NCBI GenBank assembly: GCA_002409725.1 | Contig: DHOI01000001.1 | Span: forward strand, 653-42,558 | Direction: 5' to 3' | From: Christensenella sp. UBA5394 | GTDB lineage: Bacteria; Bacillota; Clostridia; Christensenellales; CAG-138 | DNA: 41,906 nucleotides | Shown: positions 33,303 through 41,612 of the stretch, in pieces | How the letters are laid out: each line of letters begins with the position of its first letter | Numbering within the stretch: the first letter of the stretch is position 1 | Translations under genes and position numbers: made by a program | The notes under the pieces: model-generated | Told to the model about the DNA's origin: nothing | What the model saw: only the letters and a program-made list of their open reading frames with translations | The model's database searches: none

Positions 33303-33731
33303 TTAGCTGTTGATGAAGACCAGCCCGGCCACGAACAGCAGCAGGCCGACGATTTGCTTATAGCCCAGGGCTTCTTTATAGAACAAAATGCCTACCACCA
33401 GCAGCACAGCCGCCACCGAGATGTTGCATACCAGCGAGCCGAGGCTGATCTTCCAGCCCGCCCGGTAAAGGTAGATGTTGCCGGCCTCCAGGCCCACGAT
33501 CACCAGGCCCAGAAGGTAGCTAGCCCAATTCAAGTTTTTCAGATTGCGCAGGATATCCTGCTGGCCGCCGGATGTGGCCAGATACAGGCCCAGCGCAAAG
33601 GCTGCCCCCACCAGATAGGTCACCGTGAGGGAAAGAAAGGCGTTCACGGCCTCCGGCGTTTCCTTGGCGCTGATGTGATAGGCCACATTGCTCGCCACCA
33701 CCAGCAGCACCGGCCAAAGGTAATTCCACAT
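33303..33731 (-). CDS. Small DMT-superfamily (EamA/SMR-like) transporter
   Basis: A 142-residue membrane protein with five predicted helices. It starts MWNYLWPVLLVVASNVAYHISAK and ends LGYKQIVGLLLFVAGLVFIN, the pattern of single-domain drug/metabolite transporters (EamA half proteins), which work as dimers. The substrate is unknown. The ATG at 33731 has GAGGAG about eight bases upstream; the longer frame to 33809 covers a leader with two hairpins. It lies between galE and the alcohol dehydrogenase gene on the same strand, so it might export a product or toxic by-product, which is inference only. Confidence 0.8.
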   Translation of the reverse strand: MWNYLWPVLLVVASNVAYHISAKETPEAVNAFLSLTVTYLVGAAFALGLYLATSGGQQDILRNLKNLNWASYLLGLVIVGLEAGNIYLYRAGWKISLGSLVCNISVAAVLLVVGILFYKEALGYKQIVGLLLFVAGLVFINS

Positions 33732-33751
33732 GCTTGCTTCTCCTCTTCCAG

Positions 33752-33805
33752 CCAAAGGCCGCGCCTTTGGCACATCATGCATGGCGGCTTCCCGAAGGAG
33801 GCCGC
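33752..33805 (-). promoter_or_regulatory. Structured leader of the DMT transporter gene
   Basis: Two hairpins precede the gene: GCGGC/GCCGC around CTCCTTCGGGAA, and the perfect 8-bp CCAAAGGC/GCCTTTGG (33752-33759 with 33763-33770), 21 bases before the ATG. A possible -10 (TATACT on the minus strand near 33823) lies upstream. The loops do not match any riboswitch I know, including the guanidine types found with small transporters. Confidence 0.35.
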
Positions 33806-33863
33806 GCACGATTCCAGTATACCATATCCGCCTGATAATGGAAGCTTTCAGTGGGGAACAGCG

Positions 33864-34862
33864 TTACGCCCCGTAGCCCTTTGGGTGATTTTTATGCCAA
33901 TTCCAGGCCGTGGAGATGATGGTGGAGAGTTCGCAGCGCGAGGGCTTCCAGCCAAGCACGGCCCGGGCCTTTTGGCTAGAGGCGACCAGCTGGGCCGGAT
34001 CGCCCGGCCGCCTGGGCACGGTCTTGGCGGGAATGGGCGCTGCAACCACCGCTTCCGCAGCGGCGATGACCTCCTTTACCGTAAAGCCCACGCCATTGCC
34101 CAGGTTAAAAACATCGCTCGCTCCCCCGGCAAAAAGATAATCCATGGCTAGGAGGTGCGCCTCTGCCAGGTCCATTACGTGGATGTAGTCGCGCACGCAG
34201 GTGCCGTCCCGGGTGGGGTAATCCTCGCCGTATATGCTGATGTAGGGCCGTCTGCCGCCGGGCACCTGCAAAATCAGGGGGATGAGGTGGGATTCCGGCT
34301 CGTGCGCCTCGCCGATAGAGCCGCTCTCATGTGCGCCGCATGCGTTAAAATAGCGTAGGGAAACGTAGTTCAATCCATATGCCCCCGCGCACCAGCGCAT
34401 CATCTGCTCCATGGCCAGCTTGGTGGCCCCATAGGCGCTGGTCGGCTCTGTGGGATCGCTCTCGAGGATGGGGATATTGCGCGGTTCGCCATAGGTAGCG
34501 GCCGTGGAGGAAAAGACGATGTTCTTCACCCCATGCGCCAGCATAGCGGAAAGCAACACCCGCGTGCCGTTCACGTTGTTGTCGTAATAATCGAGGGGCT
34601 TTTCCATACTCTGGCCCACCTGCGAATAGGCGGCGAAATGGATCACCCCGTCGATATGTTCCTTGTCGAACAAATCATCCAAAAAGGCCCGGTCGCGGAT
34701 ATCCCCCTGGTAAAACTTGGCAGCCGGGTCCACCGCCTGCTTAAAGCCTGTTTCGAGATCATCCGCCACGATCACCTCAGCACCGCTCCCGATCAGGGCC
34801 TTCACCGCGTGGGAGCCGATATAGCCCGCGCCACCGGGCACCAAAATGCGCTTATTCGCCAT
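33864..34862 (-). CDS. galE: UDP-glucose 4-epimerase
   Basis: A 332-residue short-chain dehydrogenase-type epimerase that interconverts UDP-galactose and UDP-glucose in the Leloir pathway. NAD-binding GGAGYIGSHAVKAL is at about 8-21; the catalytic Ser region is FSSTAATYGEP and the YxxxK motif is YGATK (about 144-148). Length is typical. Its start overlaps the galactokinase-like gene by 11 bases, so the two are coupled. No galT is present in the window. Confidence 0.95.
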   Translation of the reverse strand: MANKRILVPGGAGYIGSHAVKALIGSGAEVIVADDLETGFKQAVDPAAKFYQGDIRDRAFLDDLFDKEHIDGVIHFAAYSQVGQSMEKPLDYYDNNVNGTRVLLSAMLAHGVKNIVFSSTAATYGEPRNIPILESDPTEPTSAYGATKLAMEQMMRWCAGAYGLNYVSLRYFNACGAHESGSIGEAHEPESHLIPLILQVPGGRRPYISIYGEDYPTRDGTCVRDYIHVMDLAEAHLLAMDYLFAGGASDVFNLGNGVGFTVKEVIAAAEAVVAAPIPAKTVPRRPGDPAQLVASSQKARAVLGWKPSRCELSTIISTAWNWHKNHPKGYGA

Positions 34863-36150
34863 GTGCTTCTTCCTCCTTCAATAAATAACCGCCCACGGGC
34901 CGGATATGCAGCCGGCTGCAGCAGCCGGGGCCAAACGCCGCCCTCATCCCCTCTTCATACGCGGCGCAGAGTTCATGTGGTACCAGGGCCTGGATGGTGC
35001 CCGCAAAGCCGCCGCCCTGGATGCGCCAGGCGCCCCTGCCCGCGAGGATCTCTTCGCTCAGGGCCAGGGCCAGGGCTACGCTGCGCTCGTCGGCCTGCGG
35101 CGCGGGATAAATGTTTTGCAGCCTGTTCATGCTGGAAGCGCCGGAGGCCAGCATGATAGCCTTACAGGCCTCCACATCCCCCGCCTCCACGGCCCGGCCC
35201 AAGGCCATGGCCCGCTCATCCTCAGCAAAATAGTGCATGGCACGAAGGATGGCCCGGTCGAAGACCGTTCCCCGTAGGTTGCCCAATCGGGCGTAAAAAT
35301 CCACTTTGTCCACCTCACGCAAAACGTCCTTGCCGAAAGCGGCGGCCACCGTACCCATTTCCTCCGGGATGGCCGCGTATTCGCCAGTGAGGTCCGCATG
35401 GCTACCGCCCGCGTTCACCACATAAAGGGCATGGCCCATGGCGTCAAAATCGCAGGCAATGCGCGCCACCCTGGGGCTGGCGGCATCCTCAAAATCCATG
35501 GCAGCGGCCCCGCCCACGGCAGAGGCCAGCTGATCCATCAGGCCGCAGGGCTTGCCGAAATAGCGGTTCTCCGCGTATTGGCCGGCCTGGGCGATGTACA
35601 CGGGGGTCAGCGCGCCATTATTATAGAGGAAGTTGAAGATGCTGCCAATCAGCACCTCCATCGCAGCCGAGGAGGAAAGGCCGCTGCCGGCAGGCACATC
35701 GGAGCAGACATAGGCTTCAAAGCCCCCGATCGCGTGGCCTCGCTCATTCAGGCGCGCGGCCATGCCCCGCAGCAGGGCCGCCGTGGTACCTTCCTCAGCC
35801 TTTTTAGGGGCAAGCTCGCTCAGGCTTATTTCTGTGCGGCCATAGCCCCGGCTTTCCAAAAGAATGCGGCCATCCTGCCTGGGCGCTGCCGCGGCCAGCA
35901 TATCCATAGTGACCGCCGCGGCTAGGACATGGCCCCGCTGGTGATCCGTATGGTTGCCGCAAAGCTCCGTACGGCCCGGTGCGGAGATGAGGCAGGCCGG
36001 CGCATCTACGCCAAAGTTATCTTCAAAAGCGCGGAGGGCTTTTATATGCCGTGCCGCCTGGCCGCCGGCGGTGCCGCCGTAAAGCCATTGCCATTGATGA
36101 TCGTAGGCCTCCCGCTGAATTTGTTTGATCCATTGCTTGGGCAGTTGCAT
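34852..36150 (-). CDS. galK: Galactokinase-family (GHMP) sugar kinase
   Basis: A 432-residue GHMP kinase. The N-terminal signature reads APGRTELCGNHTDHQRG (57-73) and the ATP-binding motif is SDVPAGSGLSSSAAMEVL; the catalytic Asp segment CGLMDQLAS is intact. In classical galactokinase the signature is GRVNLIGEHTDY; here the sugar-contacting Glu is Asn66 and Tyr is His70. I associate this NHTDH form with a Firmicute subfamily annotated as galactokinase, but its substrate may differ. Length is somewhat over the usual 380-400. I start at 36150 (MQLPKQ); the frame to 36381 crosses into the glucosidase gene. It lies seven bases after that gene and is coupled to galE. Confidence 0.85.
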   Translation of the reverse strand: MQLPKQWIKQIQREAYDHQWQWLYGGTAGGQAARHIKALRAFEDNFGVDAPACLISAPGRTELCGNHTDHQRGHVLAAAVTMDMLAAAAPRQDGRILLESRGYGRTEISLSELAPKKAEEGTTAALLRGMAARLNERGHAIGGFEAYVCSDVPAGSGLSSSAAMEVLIGSIFNFLYNNGALTPVYIAQAGQYAENRYFGKPCGLMDQLASAVGGAAAMDFEDAASPRVARIACDFDAMGHALYVVNAGGSHADLTGEYAAIPEEMGTVAAAFGKDVLREVDKVDFYARLGNLRGTVFDRAILRAMHYFAEDERAMALGRAVEAGDVEACKAIMLASGASSMNRLQNIYPAPQADERSVALALALSEEILAGRGAWRIQGGGFAGTIQALVPHELCAAYEEGMRAAFGPGCCSRLHIRPVGGYLLKEEEAHGE

Positions 36151-36157
36151 GCTTGGT

Positions 36158-37822
36158 TTATCCTTCCTCATATAGTAGCACCCGGGCTTCATAAGGCTGC
36201 AAAAGCCCTTTTTTGTGGCAGGCATAGTTGGAGATGAGCTCCTTGCCGCCATCCCCGCCCAGCTCGCAGGCCGCATCCGCAGCCGTGAAGCTGCAAAGCA
36301 CCAGCAGGCGCTCTTTGCCCAGCCGCCGCTCATAGGCGTAAATACCGGGATCGTCCTCCAGCAGCGGATGGAAATCCCCATGCACGATGATGGGGTAGGT
36401 GCGGCGTAGTGCGATCAGCCGCCGGTAATAATGGAAAACCGAATCCGGGTCGTTTAGCTGATCCTCGGCGTTGATGTAGCGGTAGTTTGGGTTCACGCTT
36501 AGCCAAGGCGTACCCGAAGTAAAGCCGGCGTTCTCTCCCGCGCTCCATTGCATGGGTGTGCGGGCGTTATCCCTGCCGATCACTTGCAGGCAGCGCAGCA
36601 TCTCCGCCTCATTCAACAGGCCGCTCTCAGTATATTCTTGAAAGGCGTCGATGCTCTCCCGGTCGCGGTAATCCGAGAGGTACGGAAAATAGGCGTTGGT
36701 CATGCCCAGCTCCTCCCCCTGGAAGATGTAAGGCGTACCTTGGAGCATATGTAGGCAGGTGCCCAGCATCTTGGCGCAGGCGGCGCGATAGAGCGGGCTG
36801 TCGTTGCCGAAGCGGGATGCCGGCCTCGGCTGGTCATGGTTGCTCCAATACAGGCCGTTCCAGCCGACGCCCTGCAAGCCCTGCTGCCAACTGTTGAAGA
36901 TATGCCTTAGTTCATCAAAGGGGAAGGGCCGATCCGTCCATTTATCGGCCAATCGCGGACCGCCATCCACATGCATAAACTGGAACACCATGCTCAGCTC
37001 ACCACGCTCGCTCCCAGTATAGAGCCTGCCATGTTCCACGCTTACGTGGCTGGTCTCCCCCACGCTGAGCATGTCGTGGGGCTGGAAAACCCGGCTGTTC
37101 ATCTCCCGTAGGAATTCGTGGATGCGCGGGCCGTTGTACATATAGGGGAAGCCGTTGCCATAAAGCGTAGCAGGCTCTCCATCCAAAAAGCGCTGGTCCT
37201 TGGAGATCATGTTGATGCCGTCCAGACGGAAGCCGTCGACACCCTTTCGTTGCCACCAGAGCATGGTCTCGAAGATGGCCTCGCGCACAGCCGGGTTCTC
37301 CCAGTTGAGATCCGGCTGCTCGGGCAGGAAGCTGTGCATGTAGTATTGGCCGGTGGTCTCATCCAGCGTCCAGGCCGGGCCGGAAAAGATGGAGCCCCAG
37401 TTGGTGGGCGGGCCGCCGTTTTTCCCATCCCGCCAAATATAGAAATCGCGGTAGGGATTATCCCTGCCGGCCCTGCTTTGGATAAACCAGGGATGCTCGC
37501 TGGACGTATGGTTGGCCACCACATCCATCATCATGCGCAGGCCCTTCGCATGAGCCGCGGCGATGAGCTTCTCCATATCCTCCATCGTACCGAAAACGGG
37601 GTCGATGGCGTAGTAATCCGAAATGTCGTAGCCGTTATCCAAGCCGGGCGAGGCGTAGACCGGGCAGAGCCAGAGCACATTCACGCCCAGGGCTGTGATG
37701 TAATCGAGCTTTTGCAGCACGCCGTTCAGATCGCCCACGCCGTCGCCGTTGCTGTCATAAAAGCTACGGGGGTATACCTGGTATACCACCGCCTCCTTCC
37801 ACCAGGGGCTTTGCATCTTCAA
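36158..37822 (-). CDS. GH13 alpha-glucosidase (oligo-1,6-glucosidase-like)
   Basis: A 554-residue cytoplasmic glycoside hydrolase with the GH13 barrel: VVYQVYPRSFYDSNGDGVGD (calcium and substrate region, about 12-31), MDVVANHTS (99-107), GFRLDGINM with nucleophile Asp201, SVGETSHV with acid/base Glu256, and SNHDQPR with Asp330. Family members of this GH13_31-like type cleave isomaltose, maltose, panose or related alpha-glucosides. The residue after the nucleophile, which is Val in alpha-1,6 enzymes and Ala/Thr in alpha-1,4 enzymes, is Gly202, so specificity cannot be read from it. AAAGGA lies upstream of the ATG. A hairpin and a terminator separate it from the LacI-type gene upstream. Confidence 0.92.
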   Translation of the reverse strand: MKMQSPWWKEAVVYQVYPRSFYDSNGDGVGDLNGVLQKLDYITALGVNVLWLCPVYASPGLDNGYDISDYYAIDPVFGTMEDMEKLIAAAHAKGLRMMMDVVANHTSSEHPWFIQSRAGRDNPYRDFYIWRDGKNGGPPTNWGSIFSGPAWTLDETTGQYYMHSFLPEQPDLNWENPAVREAIFETMLWWQRKGVDGFRLDGINMISKDQRFLDGEPATLYGNGFPYMYNGPRIHEFLREMNSRVFQPHDMLSVGETSHVSVEHGRLYTGSERGELSMVFQFMHVDGGPRLADKWTDRPFPFDELRHIFNSWQQGLQGVGWNGLYWSNHDQPRPASRFGNDSPLYRAACAKMLGTCLHMLQGTPYIFQGEELGMTNAYFPYLSDYRDRESIDAFQEYTESGLLNEAEMLRCLQVIGRDNARTPMQWSAGENAGFTSGTPWLSVNPNYRYINAEDQLNDPDSVFHYYRRLIALRRTYPIIVHGDFHPLLEDDPGIYAYERRLGKERLLVLCSFTAADAACELGGDGGKELISNYACHKKGLLQPYEARVLLYEEG

Positions 37823-37835
37823 AAGCAGTCCTTTC

Positions 37836-37853
37836 CGGGCCGTGGACGGCCCG
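37836..37853 (-). other. Hairpin just upstream of the glucosidase ribosome binding site
   Basis: CGGGCCGT and ACGGCCCG form an 8-bp stem with a minimal loop. It ends two to three bases before the AAAGGA site on the minus strand, so it may stabilise the 5' end of processed message or affect access to the ribosome site. Confidence 0.45.
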
Positions 37854-37855
37854 CT

Positions 37856-37885
37856 AAAAAGACCGCCGGGCGGGCCTTGCCCGGC
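37856..37885 (-). terminator. Terminator/attenuator between lacI-type gene and glucosidase gene
   Basis: On the minus strand GCCGGGC, a 7-nt loop and GCCCGGC are followed by GGTCTTTTTAG. It lies inside an otherwise co-directional gene run, so it should reduce read-through into the glucosidase-galK-galE part. I see no clear new promoter between it and the glucosidase gene. Confidence 0.7.
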
Positions 37886-37916
37886 CCCGCGGCCTCGTGT
37901 TGGTGGTTTTCCCTGT

Positions 37917-38936
37917 TCAGCGGGGTGGGGCCGTCGTCCCCCCCACCACCAGCTCCACGGGCAGACGGATGGTCTCCCCTTCCTCGGTTTGGCGGCGGAC
38001 GAGGCGCATCAGCATCTCAAAGGCCAGGCGGGCTTTATCCGTGGGATTCTGGTGGATGGTAGTCAGCCTGGGCCTAAGGTTCTGGCTTAGGATGTTATTG
38101 TCAAAGCCGGCCACGGAGATATCCTCCGGGATGCAAAAACCGTTGTCGTAGAGGTAATCGAAGCCACGCATGGCGTAATAATCCGAGGCGAAGAATAGCG
38201 CGGTAAAGCGATCGCGCGGCTCCAGGGCTGGGGCCAGGCTCTTGTAATATTCCGTCCATCCCGGGCGCAGGCGGATGTAGTTCTCCGCCTCGCTGTAGGG
38301 CAGGCCGGCTGCCTCCATGGCCTCGCAATAGCCCAGCCAGCGCATCCAGTCGTTGCCGATCCGGTTATCGGAAAGGTAGGCGATGCGCTCGTGCCCCAGG
38401 GAGATTAGGTATTCCGTCATGATGCGGCCGCCGGTTTGATCTTCCAGGCCCACGTTGGAATAGGGTATACCCACATCCCCGAAATAGCAATCCACAAAGA
38501 CCATGGGCTTTTGCGTTTGCGCGCGGATCTGCTTATAATCCTGGGCATGGAACCCGGAGAGCACCAGGCCGTCCACGTTCCAGGTTTTCATCAGGCGCAC
38601 GATGTCCCCTACGTTTGGGGCCACGTACTGCATCATGTAATATCCGGCCTCGCGGATGCTGGCCTCCAGCGCGCCCATCAGCTCCCCGGCGAATGGATCC
38701 TGCAGGGCGTTAAGCTCTTTTTGCGGGTTGAATTTGAGCACCACGCCGATGATCCGCGAGCTTTTTTGCGCCAAAGCCCGGGCGCTCATATTGGGGATGT
38801 AGTTATAATCCCGCACGGCCCGCTGTACCGTTTCGATGGTCGCCTGGGAGACCTCGCCGGTCTTCCCGTGGATCACATTCGATATGGTGGTGGTGCTCAC
38901 GCCTAGCTTATCAGCCAGCTCCTTGATGGTGATCAT
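37917..38936 (-). CDS. LacI family transcriptional regulator
   Basis: A 339-residue sugar-responsive repressor. The N-terminal helix-turn-helix is ITIKELADKLGVSTTTISNV (2-21), followed by hinge-region IPNMSARALAQKSSRIIGVV. The periplasmic-binding-protein-like effector domain spans about 60-335 (YLISLGHERIAYLSDNR, GFDNNILSQNLRPRLTTIHQN in two parts). The neighbours suggest it senses the sugar taken up by the adjacent ABC transporter and controls that operon. I start at 38936 (MITIKEL); a GTG at 38963 would add nine residues but has no ribosome site. No clear LacI-type operator was found nearby; the mgl promoter lies outside the window. Confidence 0.9.
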   Translation of the reverse strand: MITIKELADKLGVSTTTISNVIHGKTGEVSQATIETVQRAVRDYNYIPNMSARALAQKSSRIIGVVLKFNPQKELNALQDPFAGELMGALEASIREAGYYMMQYVAPNVGDIVRLMKTWNVDGLVLSGFHAQDYKQIRAQTQKPMVFVDCYFGDVGIPYSNVGLEDQTGGRIMTEYLISLGHERIAYLSDNRIGNDWMRWLGYCEAMEAAGLPYSEAENYIRLRPGWTEYYKSLAPALEPRDRFTALFFASDYYAMRGFDYLYDNGFCIPEDISVAGFDNNILSQNLRPRLTTIHQNPTDKARLAFEMLMRLVRRQTEEGETIRLPVELVVGGTTAPPR

Positions 38937-38971
38937 GGCAGCTCGTTCCCGTCTTTCCTTCACGTTTAGGT

Positions 38972-39982
38972 TTATTTTTTGGCCACATACTTGCGGATAT
39001 CCAGCGATACCGCCATGATGATGACCAAGCCCTGGACGATATAGGTATAGTCCGAAGGCACGCCCATGAACTGCATGGCGATCTTCAACAGCTCGAATAC
39101 CAGCACGCCGACCAGCATGCCCGAGATGCGGCCCACGCCGCCGTTGGTAGAAACGCCGCCGATGGTACAGCCTGCGATGGCCTCCAATTCATAGCCCATG
39201 CCCAGGTTCACGGAAGCGCCGCCGCTCTTGGCCCCGTAAAGGAAGCCGGCGATGCCGTAGAGGCAGGCCGCGGTGGTGTAGATGATGATCTTGGTGGCCG
39301 TGGTGTTGATGCCTGCTACCTCGGCGGAGTTTTCATTGCCGCCAATGGCGTACATATGCTTGCCGTGGGGCGTCTTATTATAGACAAACCACATGATCAG
39401 GCCCAGGAGCAGCGCGATGATGCCCAGATAGGGCAGGAACTGGAAGCCGAACAGCGAACCGGAGGAGATGTTGGTATAATCCTTGCGCAGGCCGCCGATG
39501 GGCTGTGCGCCTGTATAGACCAGGCAGATGCCGTAGACGATGGTTTGCATGCCCAAGGTGGCGATAAAGGGCGGTACGTTGAGCTTGGAAACGACCAGGC
39601 CGTTAAGTAGGCCGAATACCATGCAGACGGCCACCACGCCGAGGAACACCCAGATGATAGGCGGCTCGCCCATGTCAGGATAGACCTTGCTGGTATAATC
39701 CAACCGCTGCATAAAGGTGGCGCTAAGGCAGGCCGCCAGGCCAACGAGGCGCCCGGCGGAAAGATCCGTACCCTTGGTGATGAGGCAGCCGGATACGCCC
39801 AAGGCGATGATAAAGCGCGCGGAGGTATTGGAGATGAGGTTTTTGATGTTATATTGGGATATAAAGTTGGGCCGCATGATGCTTACCGCCGCTGCGGCGA
39901 CCAGCATCATGATGATGACCGCGTTATTGAGCAGGAATTCCCCCGTGCGCCTACCGCTAAGCTTGTTGTTGTCGATCTGCAT
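38972..39982 (-). CDS. mglC: Sugar ABC transporter permease, MglC-like
   Basis: A 336-residue permease of the ribose/galactose (CUT2) class with about ten membrane helices. It contains the BPD_transp_2 features GTDLSAGRLVGL, the PPFIATLGMQTIVYGICLVY segment that resembles MglC, and GGNENSAEVAGIN in the cytoplasmic loop contacting the ATPase. One gene serves as a homodimer in this class. AAAGGAGG precedes the ATG. It follows mglA by 12 bases. The galactose/methyl-galactoside assignment is from sequence resemblance plus galE and a galK-like gene nearby. Confidence 0.88.
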   Translation of the reverse strand: MQIDNNKLSGRRTGEFLLNNAVIIMMLVAAAAVSIMRPNFISQYNIKNLISNTSARFIIALGVSGCLITKGTDLSAGRLVGLAACLSATFMQRLDYTSKVYPDMGEPPIIWVFLGVVAVCMVFGLLNGLVVSKLNVPPFIATLGMQTIVYGICLVYTGAQPIGGLRKDYTNISSGSLFGFQFLPYLGIIALLLGLIMWFVYNKTPHGKHMYAIGGNENSAEVAGINTTATKIIIYTTAACLYGIAGFLYGAKSGGASVNLGMGYELEAIAGCTIGGVSTNGGVGRISGMLVGVLVFELLKIAMQFMGVPSDYTYIVQGLVIIMAVSLDIRKYVAKK

Positions 39983-39994
39983 TGTCGTCCTCCT

Positions 39995-41500
39995 TTAAGA
40001 TTCAAAGCGCGTGGCCAGTTCCATGATCTTTTCCTGGTTCATATCCTCGCCCTCGACGAAGCCGGTAGCCCGCCCGTCGCACATGACCATAATGCGGTCG
40101 GCCATGCCGATCAGCTCGGGCATTTCGGAGCTTATCATGATAATGCTCTTGCCCTGCTTGGCAAGATCGGCGATGATGCAGTATATTTCATATTTCGCGC
40201 CCACGTCGATGCCGCGAGTCGGCTCATCCATGATGAGCACATCCGGGTCGTTGGCCAGCCAGCGGCTTATGATGACCTTTTGCTGATTGCCGCCGGACAA
40301 GGACTTGATCGGTGTTTTTTCACTAGGGGTCTTGATGCTCAGCTTATCGATGTTATCGCGCACCAGCTTGGAGATGCGCTTGTCATCCAGCATGATGTGG
40401 TATTTTAAGTATTGGGAAAGGGAGGCTACGGACACGTTGTCGCTCACGGAAAGCACGCCGAAAATGCCGGTAGCGCGCCGATCCTCCGTCAAAAGGGCGA
40501 TGCCCTGGTTGATTGCATCCTTGGGGCGGATGATGCGGATGGGACGGCCCAGATACTCCACGCTGCCCGCCGTGATGGCCCTTAGGCCGAAGATTCCCTC
40601 CATCAGCTCCGTGCGCTGCGCGCCCACCAGGCCGCTTACGCCCAAGATCTCGCCCTTGCGCAATTCAAAGTTCACATCGCGGAAAGATTTGGAGTGAATG
40701 GAGGTGTAATGCTCGACCCGCAGCACAACCTCGCCGGGTACATTTTCTTTTTTAGGGTAGAGGTTGGTGATTTCCCGGCCCACCATGCGGGTGATGATGA
40801 GGTCGTTCGTCAGCTCGCCTGCAGGCCAAGTGCCGATGTATTTTCCATCCCGCATGATGGTGACCTCATTGGAAATACGGAGGATTTCATCCATTTTATG
40901 GGATATATATATGATGGCGCAGCCTTGATTTCGAAGGTTATTGATAATGCGGAAGAGAACGTCCACCTCGTTTTGCGTAAGGGAGGAGGTGGGCTCATCC
41001 ATAATGACGATTTTTGCGTTGGCGGAAACGGCCTTGGCGATCTCTACCAGCTGCATTTGGGAAACGGAGAGGGCACCCAGCTTGGCCCGTGGATCAAAAT
41101 CCAGGCCCAGGCCCCGGAGCAGCGCCTCCGTATCCTGATACATGCGGGCATGGTCCACTATGATCCCGCCCAGCTTGGTAGGGTAGCGGCCGCAATAAAT
41201 ATTTTCGGCTATGGATCGCTCGGGTATGGGCTGCAATTCCTGGTGTACCATGGCGATGCCCTTTTGCAGCGCCTCGAACGGATTGGCGATATGGATAGGC
41301 TGGCCTTCGTACAGCACCTCGCCCGCATCCATTTTGTAAACGCCAAACAGGCACTTCATCAGGGTGGATTTGCCGGCGCCATTCTCGCCCATCAGCGCGT
41401 GCACCGTGCCCGCGCGCAGCTTGAGCGAAACGTCATCCAGCGCCTGAACGCCCGGGAAGGACTTGCTGATGCCCTTCATCTCCAGCAGATATTCCGACAT
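39995..41500 (-). CDS. mglA: Sugar ABC transporter ATP-binding protein, MglA-like
   Basis: A 501-residue double ATPase of the CUT2 class. The first cassette has Walker A GENGAGKST (38-46), signature LSVSQMQLVEIAKA and Walker B VIMDEPTSSL. The second has a degenerate Walker A (SGLVGAQRTELM), signature LSGGNQQKVIISRWL and VLIMDEPTRGIDVGAK. Asymmetric sites are normal for MglA/RbsA. It energises sugar import with mglC and the binding protein upstream. AGGGGGC precedes the ATG; a strong stem-loop lies between it and mglB. Confidence 0.92.
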   Translation of the reverse strand: MSEYLLEMKGISKSFPGVQALDDVSLKLRAGTVHALMGENGAGKSTLMKCLFGVYKMDAGEVLYEGQPIHIANPFEALQKGIAMVHQELQPIPERSIAENIYCGRYPTKLGGIIVDHARMYQDTEALLRGLGLDFDPRAKLGALSVSQMQLVEIAKAVSANAKIVIMDEPTSSLTQNEVDVLFRIINNLRNQGCAIIYISHKMDEILRISNEVTIMRDGKYIGTWPAGELTNDLIITRMVGREITNLYPKKENVPGEVVLRVEHYTSIHSKSFRDVNFELRKGEILGVSGLVGAQRTELMEGIFGLRAITAGSVEYLGRPIRIIRPKDAINQGIALLTEDRRATGIFGVLSVSDNVSVASLSQYLKYHIMLDDKRISKLVRDNIDKLSIKTPSEKTPIKSLSGGNQQKVIISRWLANDPDVLIMDEPTRGIDVGAKYEIYCIIADLAKQGKSIIMISSEMPELIGMADRIMVMCDGRATGFVEGEDMNQEKIMELATRFES

Positions 41501-41560
41501 GTTGCCCCCTTATTGCTGCGGTTCTTCTATTTTTTGCGGAAAACACCTGGATTCAATTGC

Positions 41561-41596
41561 AAGAATTGCGTGCGAGCAAGCCCGCACGCAATTCTT
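41561..41596 (-). other. Strong stem-loop between mglB and mglA
   Basis: AAGAATTGCGTGCG (41561-41574) pairs perfectly over 14 bp with CGCACGCAATTCTT (41583-41596), 8-nt loop. On the minus strand it is followed by GCAATTGAATCC, not a U-tract, so it is more likely a 3'-end stabiliser protecting mglB message than a full terminator. This fits the need for excess binding protein. Confidence 0.75.
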
Positions 41597-41612
41597 TTGT
41601 TACGATTGTTGG

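Noticed and set aside
33752..33805. Guanidine-II riboswitch before the small DMT transporter
   Set aside because: That class needs two hairpins with ACGR loops; the loops here are different, so the resemblance is only in having two stems.
33354..34151. 265-codon plus-strand frame spanning the DMT and galE genes
   Set aside because: It runs antisense through two real genes and the intergenic leader; composition is that of a shadow frame.
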